A stretch of DNA of 64,000 nucleotides from Gammaproteobacteria bacterium (lineage in GTDB: Bacteria > Pseudomonadota > Gammaproteobacteria > JAJFKO01), in NCBI GenBank assembly GCA_021773175.1, contig JAJFKO010000043.1, positions 186,001 to 250,000 of the forward strand, in the 5' to 3' direction. Below, piece by piece: positions 10,406-18,424 of this stretch. Position 1 is the stretch's first letter. Every line of letters starts with the position of its first letter. Below the pieces are notes generated by a model. The model did not search any database, was not told where the DNA came from, and was given only the letters and a program-made list of their open reading frames with translations. The position numbers were made by a program, and so were the translations under genes.

Positions 10406-11535
10406 GCTGCTGGTGATGATTTAGGGCGCATAGTAGATTGATTCGTTGATTGTTGTGTTTGCTGTTGTACGGGTGCTGCCTTTTGGCTTCCTGTGCGGTT
10501 ACCAAATAATCTGGTCCCAGAAAGTTTCCCCTGTTCTCCCATGGCTTTTGCTACATGCATCGCAGCGGCTTTACCATCAACCGTGGTGTGAGGGTTAGTG
10601 TTTGTAAACATGGTCTTAGCAACGCTTGCGGCATTGGTTGAATTTTGTTGTTGATAGCTTGTTTTGGTTGTTGTTTGTTGTGTGTTTACTTTAGCTGTTA
10701 CATCTGTTTGGATAGATTGAACTGCGTCCGAGCTTAGGCTTGTTGCCGCTGCTTTAGTTGCTGTTGTATTCGTGTTACTCGTTGTTGATGTTGCTGTTTT
10801 TATTGCTGCAGCTGCCGCGGCTGAGGTCGCAATGGCAAATTTACCCAAAGCACTGCTTGCTTTAGTCGCGGCCTTTTTGCCTGTGTTCGCTTTGCTTGTT
10901 GTTGCCGCTTTAGTTGAAGCTTTATTAGACATAAGAGATTGTGAGCTCGCTAATATGCTTTGTGCCGTGTTACGGACATTATTCCCTGCTCGCGCAAAAA
11001 GTTGTTGTGATTCAGGACTATTATTAAATAACCCAAACTTTTTAGATTTTGCTAAACGATCTTTGCGTAACTGCTGTTTATTAACTTCATCTGCAGATAC
11101 TTTTTTATCTGTCGTCATATCATCAGTATGTTCAAACCAATTATCTGGGTTTACGTCTTCACTGGCAAAAATAGCGGGCTCTTCTTGAGCCGCAAAGCGC
11201 TCAAGCCGCAATTCAGGATCACTTATCGTATTATTATCAAGGAAGGCATAGTCATCGACACCTGAGGGGTCACAAGCTTTACAGACTCGTGTAAAATAAG
11301 GTTCGGTTGTGCCAGAGGCTGCGTCATTAGCTGACTTAATGATACGGGTATGAATACGAAAGCCTTCTATAAGGGGTTTACCAATACCACAACTCGTACA
11401 GACTTGATTGGTTTCATCACAGCTATGGCATAGATAATGCATAACGTCTTCAACTTGGATATATTTCGACAGCTGATCCCAAGTCTTAATTGATTGACAG
11501 TTAATGCATTTCTTTGATGTTTCCATACTACTCAT
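10402..11535 (-). CDS. Cys-rich (zinc-finger-like) protein with Ala/Thr/Gln-rich tail, embedded in the icm cluster
   Basis: I do not recognise the 377-residue product. The first about 90 residues hold four CxxC pairs (about C10/C13, C36/C39, C46/C49 and C85/C88), compatible with one or two structural zinc sites. Residues about 100-165 are charged. From about 165 on it is low-complexity, rich in Ala, Thr, Ser, Gln and Lys, and ends with Gln/Ser/Thr and Pro. There is no signal peptide or membrane segment. The start at 11535 has a GGAG seven bases upstream. It is the only minus-strand gene between icmT and icmB, and its stop overlaps that of icmQ. The disordered polar tail and location make a Dot/Icm substrate or a local regulator possible; neither is shown. 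Confidence 0.75.
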   Translation of the reverse strand: MSSMETSKKCINCQSIKTWDQLSKYIQVEDVMHYLCHSCDETNQVCTSCGIGKPLIEGFRIHTRIIKSANDAASGTTEPYFTRVCKACDPSGVDDYAFLDNNTISDPELRLERFAAQEEPAIFASEDVNPDNWFEHTDDMTTDKKVSADEVNKQQLRKDRLAKSKKFGLFNNSPESQQLFARAGNNVRNTAQSILASSQSLMSNKASTKAATTSKANTGKKAATKASSALGKFAIATSAAAAAAIKTATSTTSNTNTTATKAAATSLSSDAVQSIQTDVTAKVNTQQTTTKTSYQQQNSTNAASVAKTMFTNTNPHTTVDGKAAAMHVAKAMGEQGKLSGTRLFGNRTGSQKAAPVQQQTQQSTNQSTMRPKSSPAA

Positions 11536-11825
11536 TCTCTCATCTCCGCAGATACTTCTCAGTAAGAGGGGTAATTCCTAAAATACTTGTCTATACTCTA
11601 TTACATAATGTAAGTATAAGAGATTTAAGCGGAAGATTATACCTTGCTATGTAATATTTGAACAATACTATTTCTCTGAAAGTTTGTGCGAGATTATCGA
11701 TATAAATCGCGAGAGTATTGAGAAAATATATAAAATTGGCTTTATAAATAATAATTGAAAGGGTAGAATGCAAACCGGTGAGAGATTGATAAAACAAGTA
11801 AAAACATAAAGTTAAAGGCGACTTA

Positions 11826-12938
11826 ATGGCACAATCCAGTCAACAGCAACAAGATAACTCCTTAGCGGCAATATGGATCATTGCAGGTGCTTTTATTGTT
11901 GCTCTTATCATTTGGTACCTTTTCCATGTTGAAATTGTGGCAATAGTTATCAAAATTAGAGAGCTAGAAGTTGCTGCAATTAGTGTTTTCACTAATAAAT
12001 TAGCTCCTCTACAGCACTCTTTAGTTAATATGGGCCATGCTCCTGGTGATGTGACTATTGAGGAGTTGGTCGAAGTAAGTCGCACTATTGGCTCTTATTT
12101 AAGTATCCCATTTGGAATTATTTTAGCGATTCTAGGGATCATGCTGTATATGGGCAATTCCATAAACCGTTATCGTTCGACACTTTCTATGCAGAATCTA
12201 GTCGATTCTGAAAAGATAAATTGGTTACAGATAACGCCTGTTGCCAAACTGGATTTAGTTAAGCAAGACATTGATAAAGGCAAATGGGCTATGGCTCAAA
12301 CGCCAATGCAATTTTGTAAAAAACATCGACTATTTGCTGAAAGCCATGACCCTAGCAAATTTGATCCGCGTATTAAGCAGACAGCGACTGTTTTAACTGA
12401 GCAAACACAGGCGGTACTTGCCGGACAAATAGGTCGGCCATGGCAAGATGTCAATGTACTTAGTGTTCATCGTAAAGCTTTGCTTGCCGTTTTTGCGGCT
12501 CGTGCTAATGGTGACCGCGACAAAGCAGCAAAATTATTACAGCATATTTCTGCTTCTACTGAGTCTGGACGGTTAAATTTTGAAGGTAGCGAAACCTTAT
12601 TACAAAAACATCTAAATTCCAGATTGGTACAAACAGTGATTGCTCGTCATGCCTATGAATTAACGGTTCTTGCATCAATGATAGAGTTAGCAAGAACGGA
12701 TGGGGTATTAGCCACAGCAGACTTTTTATGGTTGAAACCATTAGATAGACCTTTATGGTACATGATGAATTCAGTGGGACGACAGACTCCGTATGTGGAA
12801 GTGGGCGGTCCATTTGCGCATTGGTTAGCAGAAAAAGCCTTGGGACGACGTCTAAGTGTGCCTATGGTGGAAGAAGCTGTAAAAGCTGTAGAAGCGGCGA
12901 TGGAATTAGTTATTTATAACCCTGAAGGGAATGATTAA
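11826..12938 (+). CDS. icmP: IcmP (DotM), coupling-complex subunit
   Basis: The product has 370 residues (Legionella 376), with two N-terminal membrane segments (about 15-35 and 90-110) and a large cytoplasmic helical domain. DotM forms the type IV coupling complex with DotL and in Legionella recognises acidic Glu-rich effector signals. The conserved WLQITPVAKLDLVKQDIDKG region and the C-terminal ALGRRLSVPMVEEAVKA segment fit the family. A TTGAGA (11718) 17 bases before TTTATA is a weak promoter candidate in the 290-base gap upstream. It is followed after 125 bases by icmO. Confidence 0.93.
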   Translation: MAQSSQQQQDNSLAAIWIIAGAFIVALIIWYLFHVEIVAIVIKIRELEVAAISVFTNKLAPLQHSLVNMGHAPGDVTIEELVEVSRTIGSYLSIPFGIILAILGIMLYMGNSINRYRSTLSMQNLVDSEKINWLQITPVAKLDLVKQDIDKGKWAMAQTPMQFCKKHRLFAESHDPSKFDPRIKQTATVLTEQTQAVLAGQIGRPWQDVNVLSVHRKALLAVFAARANGDRDKAAKLLQHISASTESGRLNFEGSETLLQKHLNSRLVQTVIARHAYELTVLASMIELARTDGVLATADFLWLKPLDRPLWYMMNSVGRQTPYVEVGGPFAHWLAEKALGRRLSVPMVEEAVKAVEAAMELVIYNPEGND

Positions 12939-13063
12939 TCCTAGATTAATAAGATAGGCTTGTGATTTTTTAGCTATAATAAGCTAAGAAATTATGAATG
13001 CACATGAGAGTTGAGATAATTATGCAATAGCTGAATAATAGCTGTTGCTATGGAGATGGTAAG

Positions 13064-15388
13064 ATGACCCGTGGTTTAGAAGAGCGGCATGAGCAGAAAC
13101 CCCAGCAGCTGATCCGGGATACCCGGCCAGTTGGTCAAAGGTTCGTGGATTTTTTCAAAAACCCAGCCTATGTCATGATTATTCTATTAACTTTGGCTGC
13201 AGCAGGATTCTTTGTACCTTCTTTAGTCGATCTTTTTCTCATTATTGGCGTGGCTAGTTTTGTTTTTTCTTATACGCGTAAAGGCTCATTGCCATTTCGT
13301 TTACCACTACGATCTGGTGTAAAAGATTACAATGATTTAATTCCAGGAACGCAGAAGCCGCGCAAAGGGCGAGGTATTTGCTTTTTTGGTAACGATCTGA
13401 TGACTAACGAAGAGTTGTGGTTCAATAATGACGATATGCGGACTCACGTATTAATCTTTGGTTCCACGGGTAGTGGTAAAACAGAAGCGCTGGTTTCAAT
13501 AGCGTTTAATGCCTTAGTGCAAGGTAGTGGTTTTATCTATGTGGATGGTAAAGGTGATAATAGTTTATTCGCAAAAATATTCTCTATGTGTCGACGCATG
13601 GGACGAGAAGATGATATTTTGCTAATTAATTTTATGACGGGTGCAAAAGATATTGTTGGTCCGCAGTCACACCGGTTATCTAATACCATGAACCCCTTTG
13701 CGTCAGGTTCATCCAGTATGTTAAGTCAGCTTGTTGTGAGCATGATGGACTCTTCATCGGCAAGTCCTGATGGTGATATGTGGAAAGGTCGAGCAATTTC
13801 TTTTGTTGAAGCTTTAATGCGAGTATTAGTTTATTCGCGTGACCAAGGCTATTTACTTCTTGATGCGAATGCGGTCAGAAATTATTTCCATTTAGATCGC
13901 GTTGAGGCATTGGGTGTCGATAAAAAATTAATTCGTGATGGTCAAGAGCCTATAAGTTTAGCTGATGCTCCTGACGTGGTATTGGAACCGATAAAAAACT
14001 ACATTATCAACTTGCCTGGTTATGAGACCTCAAAGAAAGGTAAACAAAGTTCTCAAGTATTAGAACAACATGGCTTTATTACTATGCAGTTAACGCGGGT
14101 GTTTACCTCGCTTGCCGATACCTATGGGCATATCCTTAGAACCAATCTAGCAGAAGTTGATATGAAAGACGTGGTATTAAATCGTCGTATCTTAGTGGTG
14201 TTATTACCTGCATTAGAAAAATCGCCGGATGAATTATCGAATTTAGGTAAAGTTATTATTGCGACATTAAAAGCAATGATGGCTGCTGGTTTAGGCTCAT
14301 CAGTTGAAGGAACTTATCATGAAGTGATTGAGCGCAAACCGACAAATGCGCCAACACCTTATTTATGTATTCTTGATGAATATGGATATTATGCAGTGCC
14401 TGGTTTTGCTGTTGTACCGGCGCAAGCACGTTCGCTAGGATTCTCAACTATTTTTGCTGGGCAGGATTTACCCGCATTCCAAAAAGCGTCAAAAGAAGAA
14501 GCGGCATCGATTGGTGCAAATACTAATATTAAAATTGCGATGAAATTAGAAGATCCGATTGAAACGTGGGAGTTCTTTTCAAAAACTGCCGGTGAAGCAT
14601 TTGTAACCAAAGTTGATTCATTTCAAACGCGCCCAGAAAGTTTAGCGATTAACTATCTTGATACGCGTACTGCTTCAGCAGAAAAACGTGCGCGGATTGA
14701 TTTGTTGGATTTAAAAGATCAGCGTGAAGGTGAAGCTCATGTGTTTTTTAAATCAAGAATTGTGCGGGCAAAAATGTTTTATGCTAACCCTCCTCCAGTT
14801 AAGCGTATGCGACTTAATCACTTTTTGAAAGTAGAAAAACCATCAACGGCTGTATTGCGTGAAATTTACGAACAATTTGAACATTTTGAACAAGCCGTGG
14901 TGAATGGTGTCCACATTCCTCCGCCGCCACCGAGTGAAGATATTGCCCATTTAGTTGACACCCTTGATGCTAATGCGGCATTAGATCCGATTGAAAAGGG
15001 TGTGTCAGCATTATTAGCATTTCATGAATATTCAGAACCTGAATTTGAAGAAGAAATTGAAACTGCCGATGATGAACTTAATATTTTCTTTCGTTCGCCA
15101 GTACAGCAATATCGTGAAAAGCTGGGGATTACTGCTGATGCAAGTTTTGATGGCGTTTTGCTTTATAAAGCACCAATACGTAAGCAAATTGATTTGATCG
15201 AGCGTTTATCTGGTAAAACTGAACGACATGCAGCCAATATTGCCGAAGAAATTGTTCGTGATATGGAGCATGCAACAAACTATCCTCCTGAAGTAATCGG
15301 CCAACCACAAGGATCTGACTTTGCTGAAATCATTGAAGACCTTATTGAAAAAGTGGTTGAGAAAAAACAACAAAACCCTCCTGAGTAA
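13064..15388 (+). CDS. icmO: IcmO (DotL), type IV coupling ATPase
   Basis: DotL is the substrate-receiving coupling protein of the VirD4/TraD family. The 774-residue product (Legionella 783) has two N-terminal membrane helices (about 34-50 and 53-70), Walker A GSTGSGKTE at about 132-140, and Walker B CILDEYG at about 432-438. It also has a long acidic C-terminal extension after about residue 600. In Legionella that tail binds DotN, IcmS-IcmW and LvgA, and hence effectors. This copy includes a proline run (about 625-629) and an EFEEEIE acidic patch. The start at 13064 has a GGAGATGG upstream. Confidence 0.96.
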   Translation: MTRGLEERHEQKPQQLIRDTRPVGQRFVDFFKNPAYVMIILLTLAAAGFFVPSLVDLFLIIGVASFVFSYTRKGSLPFRLPLRSGVKDYNDLIPGTQKPRKGRGICFFGNDLMTNEELWFNNDDMRTHVLIFGSTGSGKTEALVSIAFNALVQGSGFIYVDGKGDNSLFAKIFSMCRRMGREDDILLINFMTGAKDIVGPQSHRLSNTMNPFASGSSSMLSQLVVSMMDSSSASPDGDMWKGRAISFVEALMRVLVYSRDQGYLLLDANAVRNYFHLDRVEALGVDKKLIRDGQEPISLADAPDVVLEPIKNYIINLPGYETSKKGKQSSQVLEQHGFITMQLTRVFTSLADTYGHILRTNLAEVDMKDVVLNRRILVVLLPALEKSPDELSNLGKVIIATLKAMMAAGLGSSVEGTYHEVIERKPTNAPTPYLCILDEYGYYAVPGFAVVPAQARSLGFSTIFAGQDLPAFQKASKEEAASIGANTNIKIAMKLEDPIETWEFFSKTAGEAFVTKVDSFQTRPESLAINYLDTRTASAEKRARIDLLDLKDQREGEAHVFFKSRIVRAKMFYANPPPVKRMRLNHFLKVEKPSTAVLREIYEQFEHFEQAVVNGVHIPPPPPSEDIAHLVDTLDANAALDPIEKGVSALLAFHEYSEPEFEEEIETADDELNIFFRSPVQQYREKLGITADASFDGVLLYKAPIRKQIDLIERLSGKTERHAANIAEEIVRDMEHATNYPPEVIGQPQGSDFAEIIEDLIEKVVEKKQQNPPE

Positions 15389-15566
15389 TTTTGTTAATTA
15401 GCTCTTCTCGAAATATAAATAAATTTCGCACAATTTTTTTTCAGAACATATATTAAGTACTATTAATTTATTGTGCTTATTAACAATAGCAGGTAGCATT
15501 GCGAAGTTGTGGGAGAGAGTACATAATGTGCTTTAGTGTCTAAAATAAGAATGGTAGCTACAATAT

Positions 15567-16229
15567 ATGCTCAAAGCTCGTTGGCATGTGGGATTGCTTT
15601 TTATATTAATATCAATATCGAGTCTTATTTCTGGATGTACTGCTGAATTCCAGCCATTACCTGTCCCAACAAATACTGTACAAAATACAATGATTGGCGT
15701 TGTTGGTGGTGCAGGTATCACCGCATTATTTGCGCCGGCAATGTTTATTCCTGCGGGAGCCTTAGTTGGTGGTATTGCTCTTGGGGCATTAGGAAACTAC
15801 ATTGATCGTAATATGACACTAGAACAAAAATTAACACGACAAGGTGTCAGAGTTATTCGTGTTGGTGACAATGTTCGATTGTTTATACCTGTAGATAAAT
15901 TTTTCTTCCATGATTCGCAGGTTATCAATCCTAAATATTATCCTGTACTAAATATGATTGCATTCTATCTGCGCGAATTTCGTAAAGTCACAATAAAAGT
16001 GGCGGGTTATACTGATAATCGGTGTACCCAAAAGCGTAATATTCCTTTTTCTTATCTGCAAGCAGATCACGTTGCAACATATTTATGGCGATGTAAAGTT
16101 GATGCCCGTATTATTTATGCGATTGGCTATGGAGATAAATTTCCATTGGCGAATAACACGAATCCACGTGGTCGTGGATTGAATAGACGTATTGTTATTT
16201 CATTTCGAGTATTACATTTAGTTTATTAG
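15567..16229 (+). CDS. icmN: IcmN (DotK), OmpA-like lipoprotein
   Basis: The product has 220 residues. It starts with a lipoprotein signal with lipobox LISGC (Cys24), followed by a glycine-rich hydrophobic hairpin (about 45-75) typical of some OmpA-type lipoproteins. A C-terminal OmpA-like peptidoglycan-binding domain runs from about 105 to 215 (GYTDNRC at about 151, then YGDKFP and LNRRIVIS). DotK sits at the periphery of the Dot/Icm core and probably anchors it to the cell wall. The upstream gap of 178 bases is AT-rich, with no convincing promoter. Confidence 0.9.
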   Translation: MLKARWHVGLLFILISISSLISGCTAEFQPLPVPTNTVQNTMIGVVGGAGITALFAPAMFIPAGALVGGIALGALGNYIDRNMTLEQKLTRQGVRVIRVGDNVRLFIPVDKFFFHDSQVINPKYYPVLNMIAFYLREFRKVTIKVAGYTDNRCTQKRNIPFSYLQADHVATYLWRCKVDARIIYAIGYGDKFPLANNTNPRGRGLNRRIVISFRVLHLVY

Positions 16230-16235
16230 TTAAGA

Positions 16236-16304
16236 GTATGTTTTTCTTCTGTATCCGAAGAGTCGTTAAGAAAGAATAATTAATGTAATGAATGAAAAAC
16301 ATAC
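16236..16304 (+). terminator. Inverted repeat after icmN, possible terminator or attenuator
   Basis: GTATGTTTTTC (16236-16246) is the exact reverse complement of GAAAAACATAC (16294-16304), lying just after the icmN stop. The loop is long (47 bases) and there is no U-run directly after the 3' arm, so termination is uncertain. Confidence 0.3.
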
Positions 16305-16377
16305 GATAAGAATTAAGGATAAGGTTGATTATCGAACATTTTCTTAAAATAAACAGTTATCGCACTATAAATGTTCA

Positions 16378-16414
16378 TAAAGTTTTTTAACAAAGGGTTT
16401 TGCGTAAACTCTAT
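16378..16414. repeat. Short derivative of the dispersed inverted-repeat element
   Basis: The stretch ATAAAGTTTTTTAAC...GGGTTTTGCGTAAA matches the two arms of the copies at 28259-28330 and 17118-17194 with the middle missing, so it looks like an internally deleted copy. It lies in the icmN-icmL gap where Legionella has icmM. Confidence 0.5.
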
Positions 16415-16427
16415 TGATTGATATAAT
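16400..16427 (+). promoter_or_regulatory. Candidate sigma-70 promoter for icmL
   Basis: TTGCGT (16400-16405), spacer 16, then a perfect TATAAT (16422-16427), about 63 bases before icmL. The -35 hexamer falls inside the conserved outer end of the dispersed repeat. Confidence 0.5.
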
Positions 16428-16489
16428 GCCGGCGTTATGCAGCCTAGTGCGGCGAAATCTAGGTTAAAGGGAAAGGGTGAGGACAAGAT

Positions 16490-17113
16490 ATGGCAGATGA
16501 TGCACTTGAAGTCGTAAAGCTACGTAATAATTTTTATCGTGATAATTATCGGCGTGTAGTTTTCATTTTATTACTATCCATAGTTGTAAATGCAATATTA
16601 TTAGGTTGTCTATGGTGGGTTATTACCAATCCTCGTCCACCAGAATATTTTGCAACAACAGCCGATGGTCGCATTATTCCTTTAAAACCGTTAAGTGAAC
16701 CCAATATTTCGGAAGCAGCATTATTAGAGTTTGCTGTGCAAGCTGCAACATCACCCTATACTTATAATTTCGTCAATTACCGTAAACGCCTCCAAGAAGC
16801 CTCTGCATACTTTACGCCACAAGGTTGGGCAGAATTTCTGAAAATTTTACAAGCATCGAATAACTTAAAAGCAGTGATTGCTAAAAAATTAGTTGTGACG
16901 GCGGTGCCAACTGGGGCCCCAGTTGTTGTGCAAAAAGGTATTATTCGTGGGCGTTATGCCTGGAAAGTGCAATTGCCTTTATTGATAACTTATCAAAGTG
17001 CGAGTACACAAATACAACAATCTGTATTAGTGACAATGTTGATCACGCGAGTACCGACTCTAAATCAACCTAAAGGTATTGGGGTAGCGCAATTTGTTGC
17101 ACAAGGTTCATAA
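16490..17113 (+). CDS. icmL: IcmL (DotI), inner-membrane protein
   Basis: The product has 207 residues (Legionella 212), with one membrane helix (about 24-46) and a periplasmic domain. Family-like signatures are RNNFYRDNYRRV just before the helix and the LLEFAVQAATSPYTYNFVNY region. DotI resembles VirB8/TraM and in Legionella forms a complex with its shorter paralogue DotJ (IcmM). No DotJ gene is present here, so DotI probably acts alone, as in Coxiella. Confidence 0.95.
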   Translation: MADDALEVVKLRNNFYRDNYRRVVFILLLSIVVNAILLGCLWWVITNPRPPEYFATTADGRIIPLKPLSEPNISEAALLEFAVQAATSPYTYNFVNYRKRLQEASAYFTPQGWAEFLKILQASNNLKAVIAKKLVVTAVPTGAPVVVQKGIIRGRYAWKVQLPLLITYQSASTQIQQSVLVTMLITRVPTLNQPKGIGVAQFVAQGS

Positions 17114-17117
17114 ACTA

Positions 17118-17194
17118 ATAGGAATTACGATATACCTTTTACCTGTGCCTTTTTAGGTAAACACAGGATAAAGGGTTTTGCGTAAGTCTAATAA
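17118..17194. repeat. Dispersed inverted-repeat element, short form
   Basis: It begins ATAGGAATTACGATA and ends TTTTGCGTAAGTCTAAT, with inner arms CCTGTG and CACAGG. It shares CACAGG...TAAAG...GTTTTGCGTAA with the copy at 28259-28330. It fills nearly all of the icmL-icmK gap, so any transcript reading through would form a hairpin close upstream of the icmK start. Confidence 0.6.
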
Positions 17195-17208
17195 GAATTA
17201 AGTAAAGC

Positions 17209-18420
17209 ATGAAGAGAATAAATTTGAAGAAAATATTATTGCTGCTAGGCTTGTTGAGCATTATGTCTTTGTGTTTTGGGCAAGGTGCAAACAATGTTGT
17301 ATTACAGCAATTATCAGAAGCATTGTCGCAGCACCCTAAAGCTAAACCGATGACAAATATTTCATCTGCACATGAATATAAATCTAGTGTTGCGTCGACA
17401 ACACAAAACAAACCTTTTCATATTGCGCAAAATGAACAATCTCAATTACCATCTTTAATTCAAGATCAACCTAAGCCTCGATCGCTTGCGGAGCAACGAC
17501 AAGAGCCACGTCGTGAAAACGTTGCTAACCAATCAAACGTAGGTAACCAATCAAACGTCGGTAACCAGTCAAACGTCGGTAACCAGTCAAAGGAAGAAGA
17601 AGGCCAAATTACCTTAGGGCAACTATTACGCCAAACATCTATATCGCCAATATTACGGCAAGCGGCATTTAATGAGATTGTTAATCAATATATGCCAATG
17701 ACACCACAGCAAGTGGTAGAGTTGCGTCGTTTATATAATCGTTCACAACGAGCCGCGGCAACTTGGCCGGGAACACCGCCCAAACCTGTGGCAACATCTT
17801 TACAAGTGCACTTAGCCCCGGGTTCAACGCCTCCTGTTATTTCATTAGCCTCAGGTTTTGTGACATCAATGGTCTTTCTTGATGCATCTGGAGCTCCTTG
17901 GCCAATTGAATCATATGATCTTGGGAATCCTCGGGCTTTTAATATTCAATGGAATCAGCGCAGCAATACATTATTAATTCAAGCAACATCATTATATACA
18001 ATGGCAAACCTTGCGGTGAAACTTCGCGGCTTGAATACACCTGTTATGTTGACATTAATTCCAGGTGGACATGTTGTTGATTACCGAGTTGATTTACACA
18101 TGCCAATGCTTGGACCTAACGCGCGTCCTATTGCTCTTGGCAATGGTTTGCCAAACACAGAAAGCCCATTGTTGATGAATGTTTTAAATGGTGTACCACC
18201 TAATAGTAGTAAGGCTTTACAGATTGCTGGTGGTTTAGCTCAAGCATGGTTGATTCTTGGTAATTTATATTTACGCACACGTTCAACGGTGATTTCACCA
18301 GGGCCAACAGCCAGTGTGTCAAGCGCGGATGGTATGCATGCTTATGTATTGCCGAAGACACCAATGGTATTGGTGTCTTCTCATGGTAAGCTTGATCAGT
18401 TAGCAGTTAAGGGGTATTGA
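17209..18420 (+). CDS. icmK: IcmK (DotH), outer-membrane core component
   Basis: The product has 403 residues (Legionella 361). A signal peptide (about 1-25, ending SLCFGQG) leads to a variable polar region (about 25-135) that includes a tandem NQSNVG repeat. The conserved DotH domain follows (VTSMVFLDASGAPWPI at about 220, LTLIPGGHVVDYRVDLHMP at about 283). DotH is moved to the outer membrane by DotC and DotD and forms the core ring and channel with DotG. The extra length is all in the N-terminal linker. The gene ends four bases before icmE. Confidence 0.95.
   Translation: MKRINLKKILLLLGLLSIMSLCFGQGANNVVLQQLSEALSQHPKAKPMTNISSAHEYKSSVASTTQNKPFHIAQNEQSQLPSLIQDQPKPRSLAEQRQEPRRENVANQSNVGNQSNVGNQSNVGNQSKEEEGQITLGQLLRQTSISPILRQAAFNEIVNQYMPMTPQQVVELRRLYNRSQRAAATWPGTPPKPVATSLQVHLAPGSTPPVISLASGFVTSMVFLDASGAPWPIESYDLGNPRAFNIQWNQRSNTLLIQATSLYTMANLAVKLRGLNTPVMLTLIPGGHVVDYRVDLHMPMLGPNARPIALGNGLPNTESPLLMNVLNGVPPNSSKALQIAGGLAQAWLILGNLYLRTRSTVISPGPTASVSSADGMHAYVLPKTPMVLVSSHGKLDQLAVKGY
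17527..17592 (+). repeat. 18-bp tandem repeat in icmK
   Basis: Three consecutive copies of AACCARTCAAACGTMGGT plus a fourth partial copy encode NQSNVG three times and NQSK. They differ by single silent bases, which points to recent expansion in the flexible N-terminal linker of DotH. Confidence 0.85.
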
Positions 18421-18424
18421 GGCA

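Noticed and set aside
11811..11830. PmrA-like tandem TTAA half-sites (GTTAAAGGC-GA-CTTAATGGC)
   Set aside because: The second half-site covers the icmP start codon, so it cannot act as a promoter element for icmP; probably chance.
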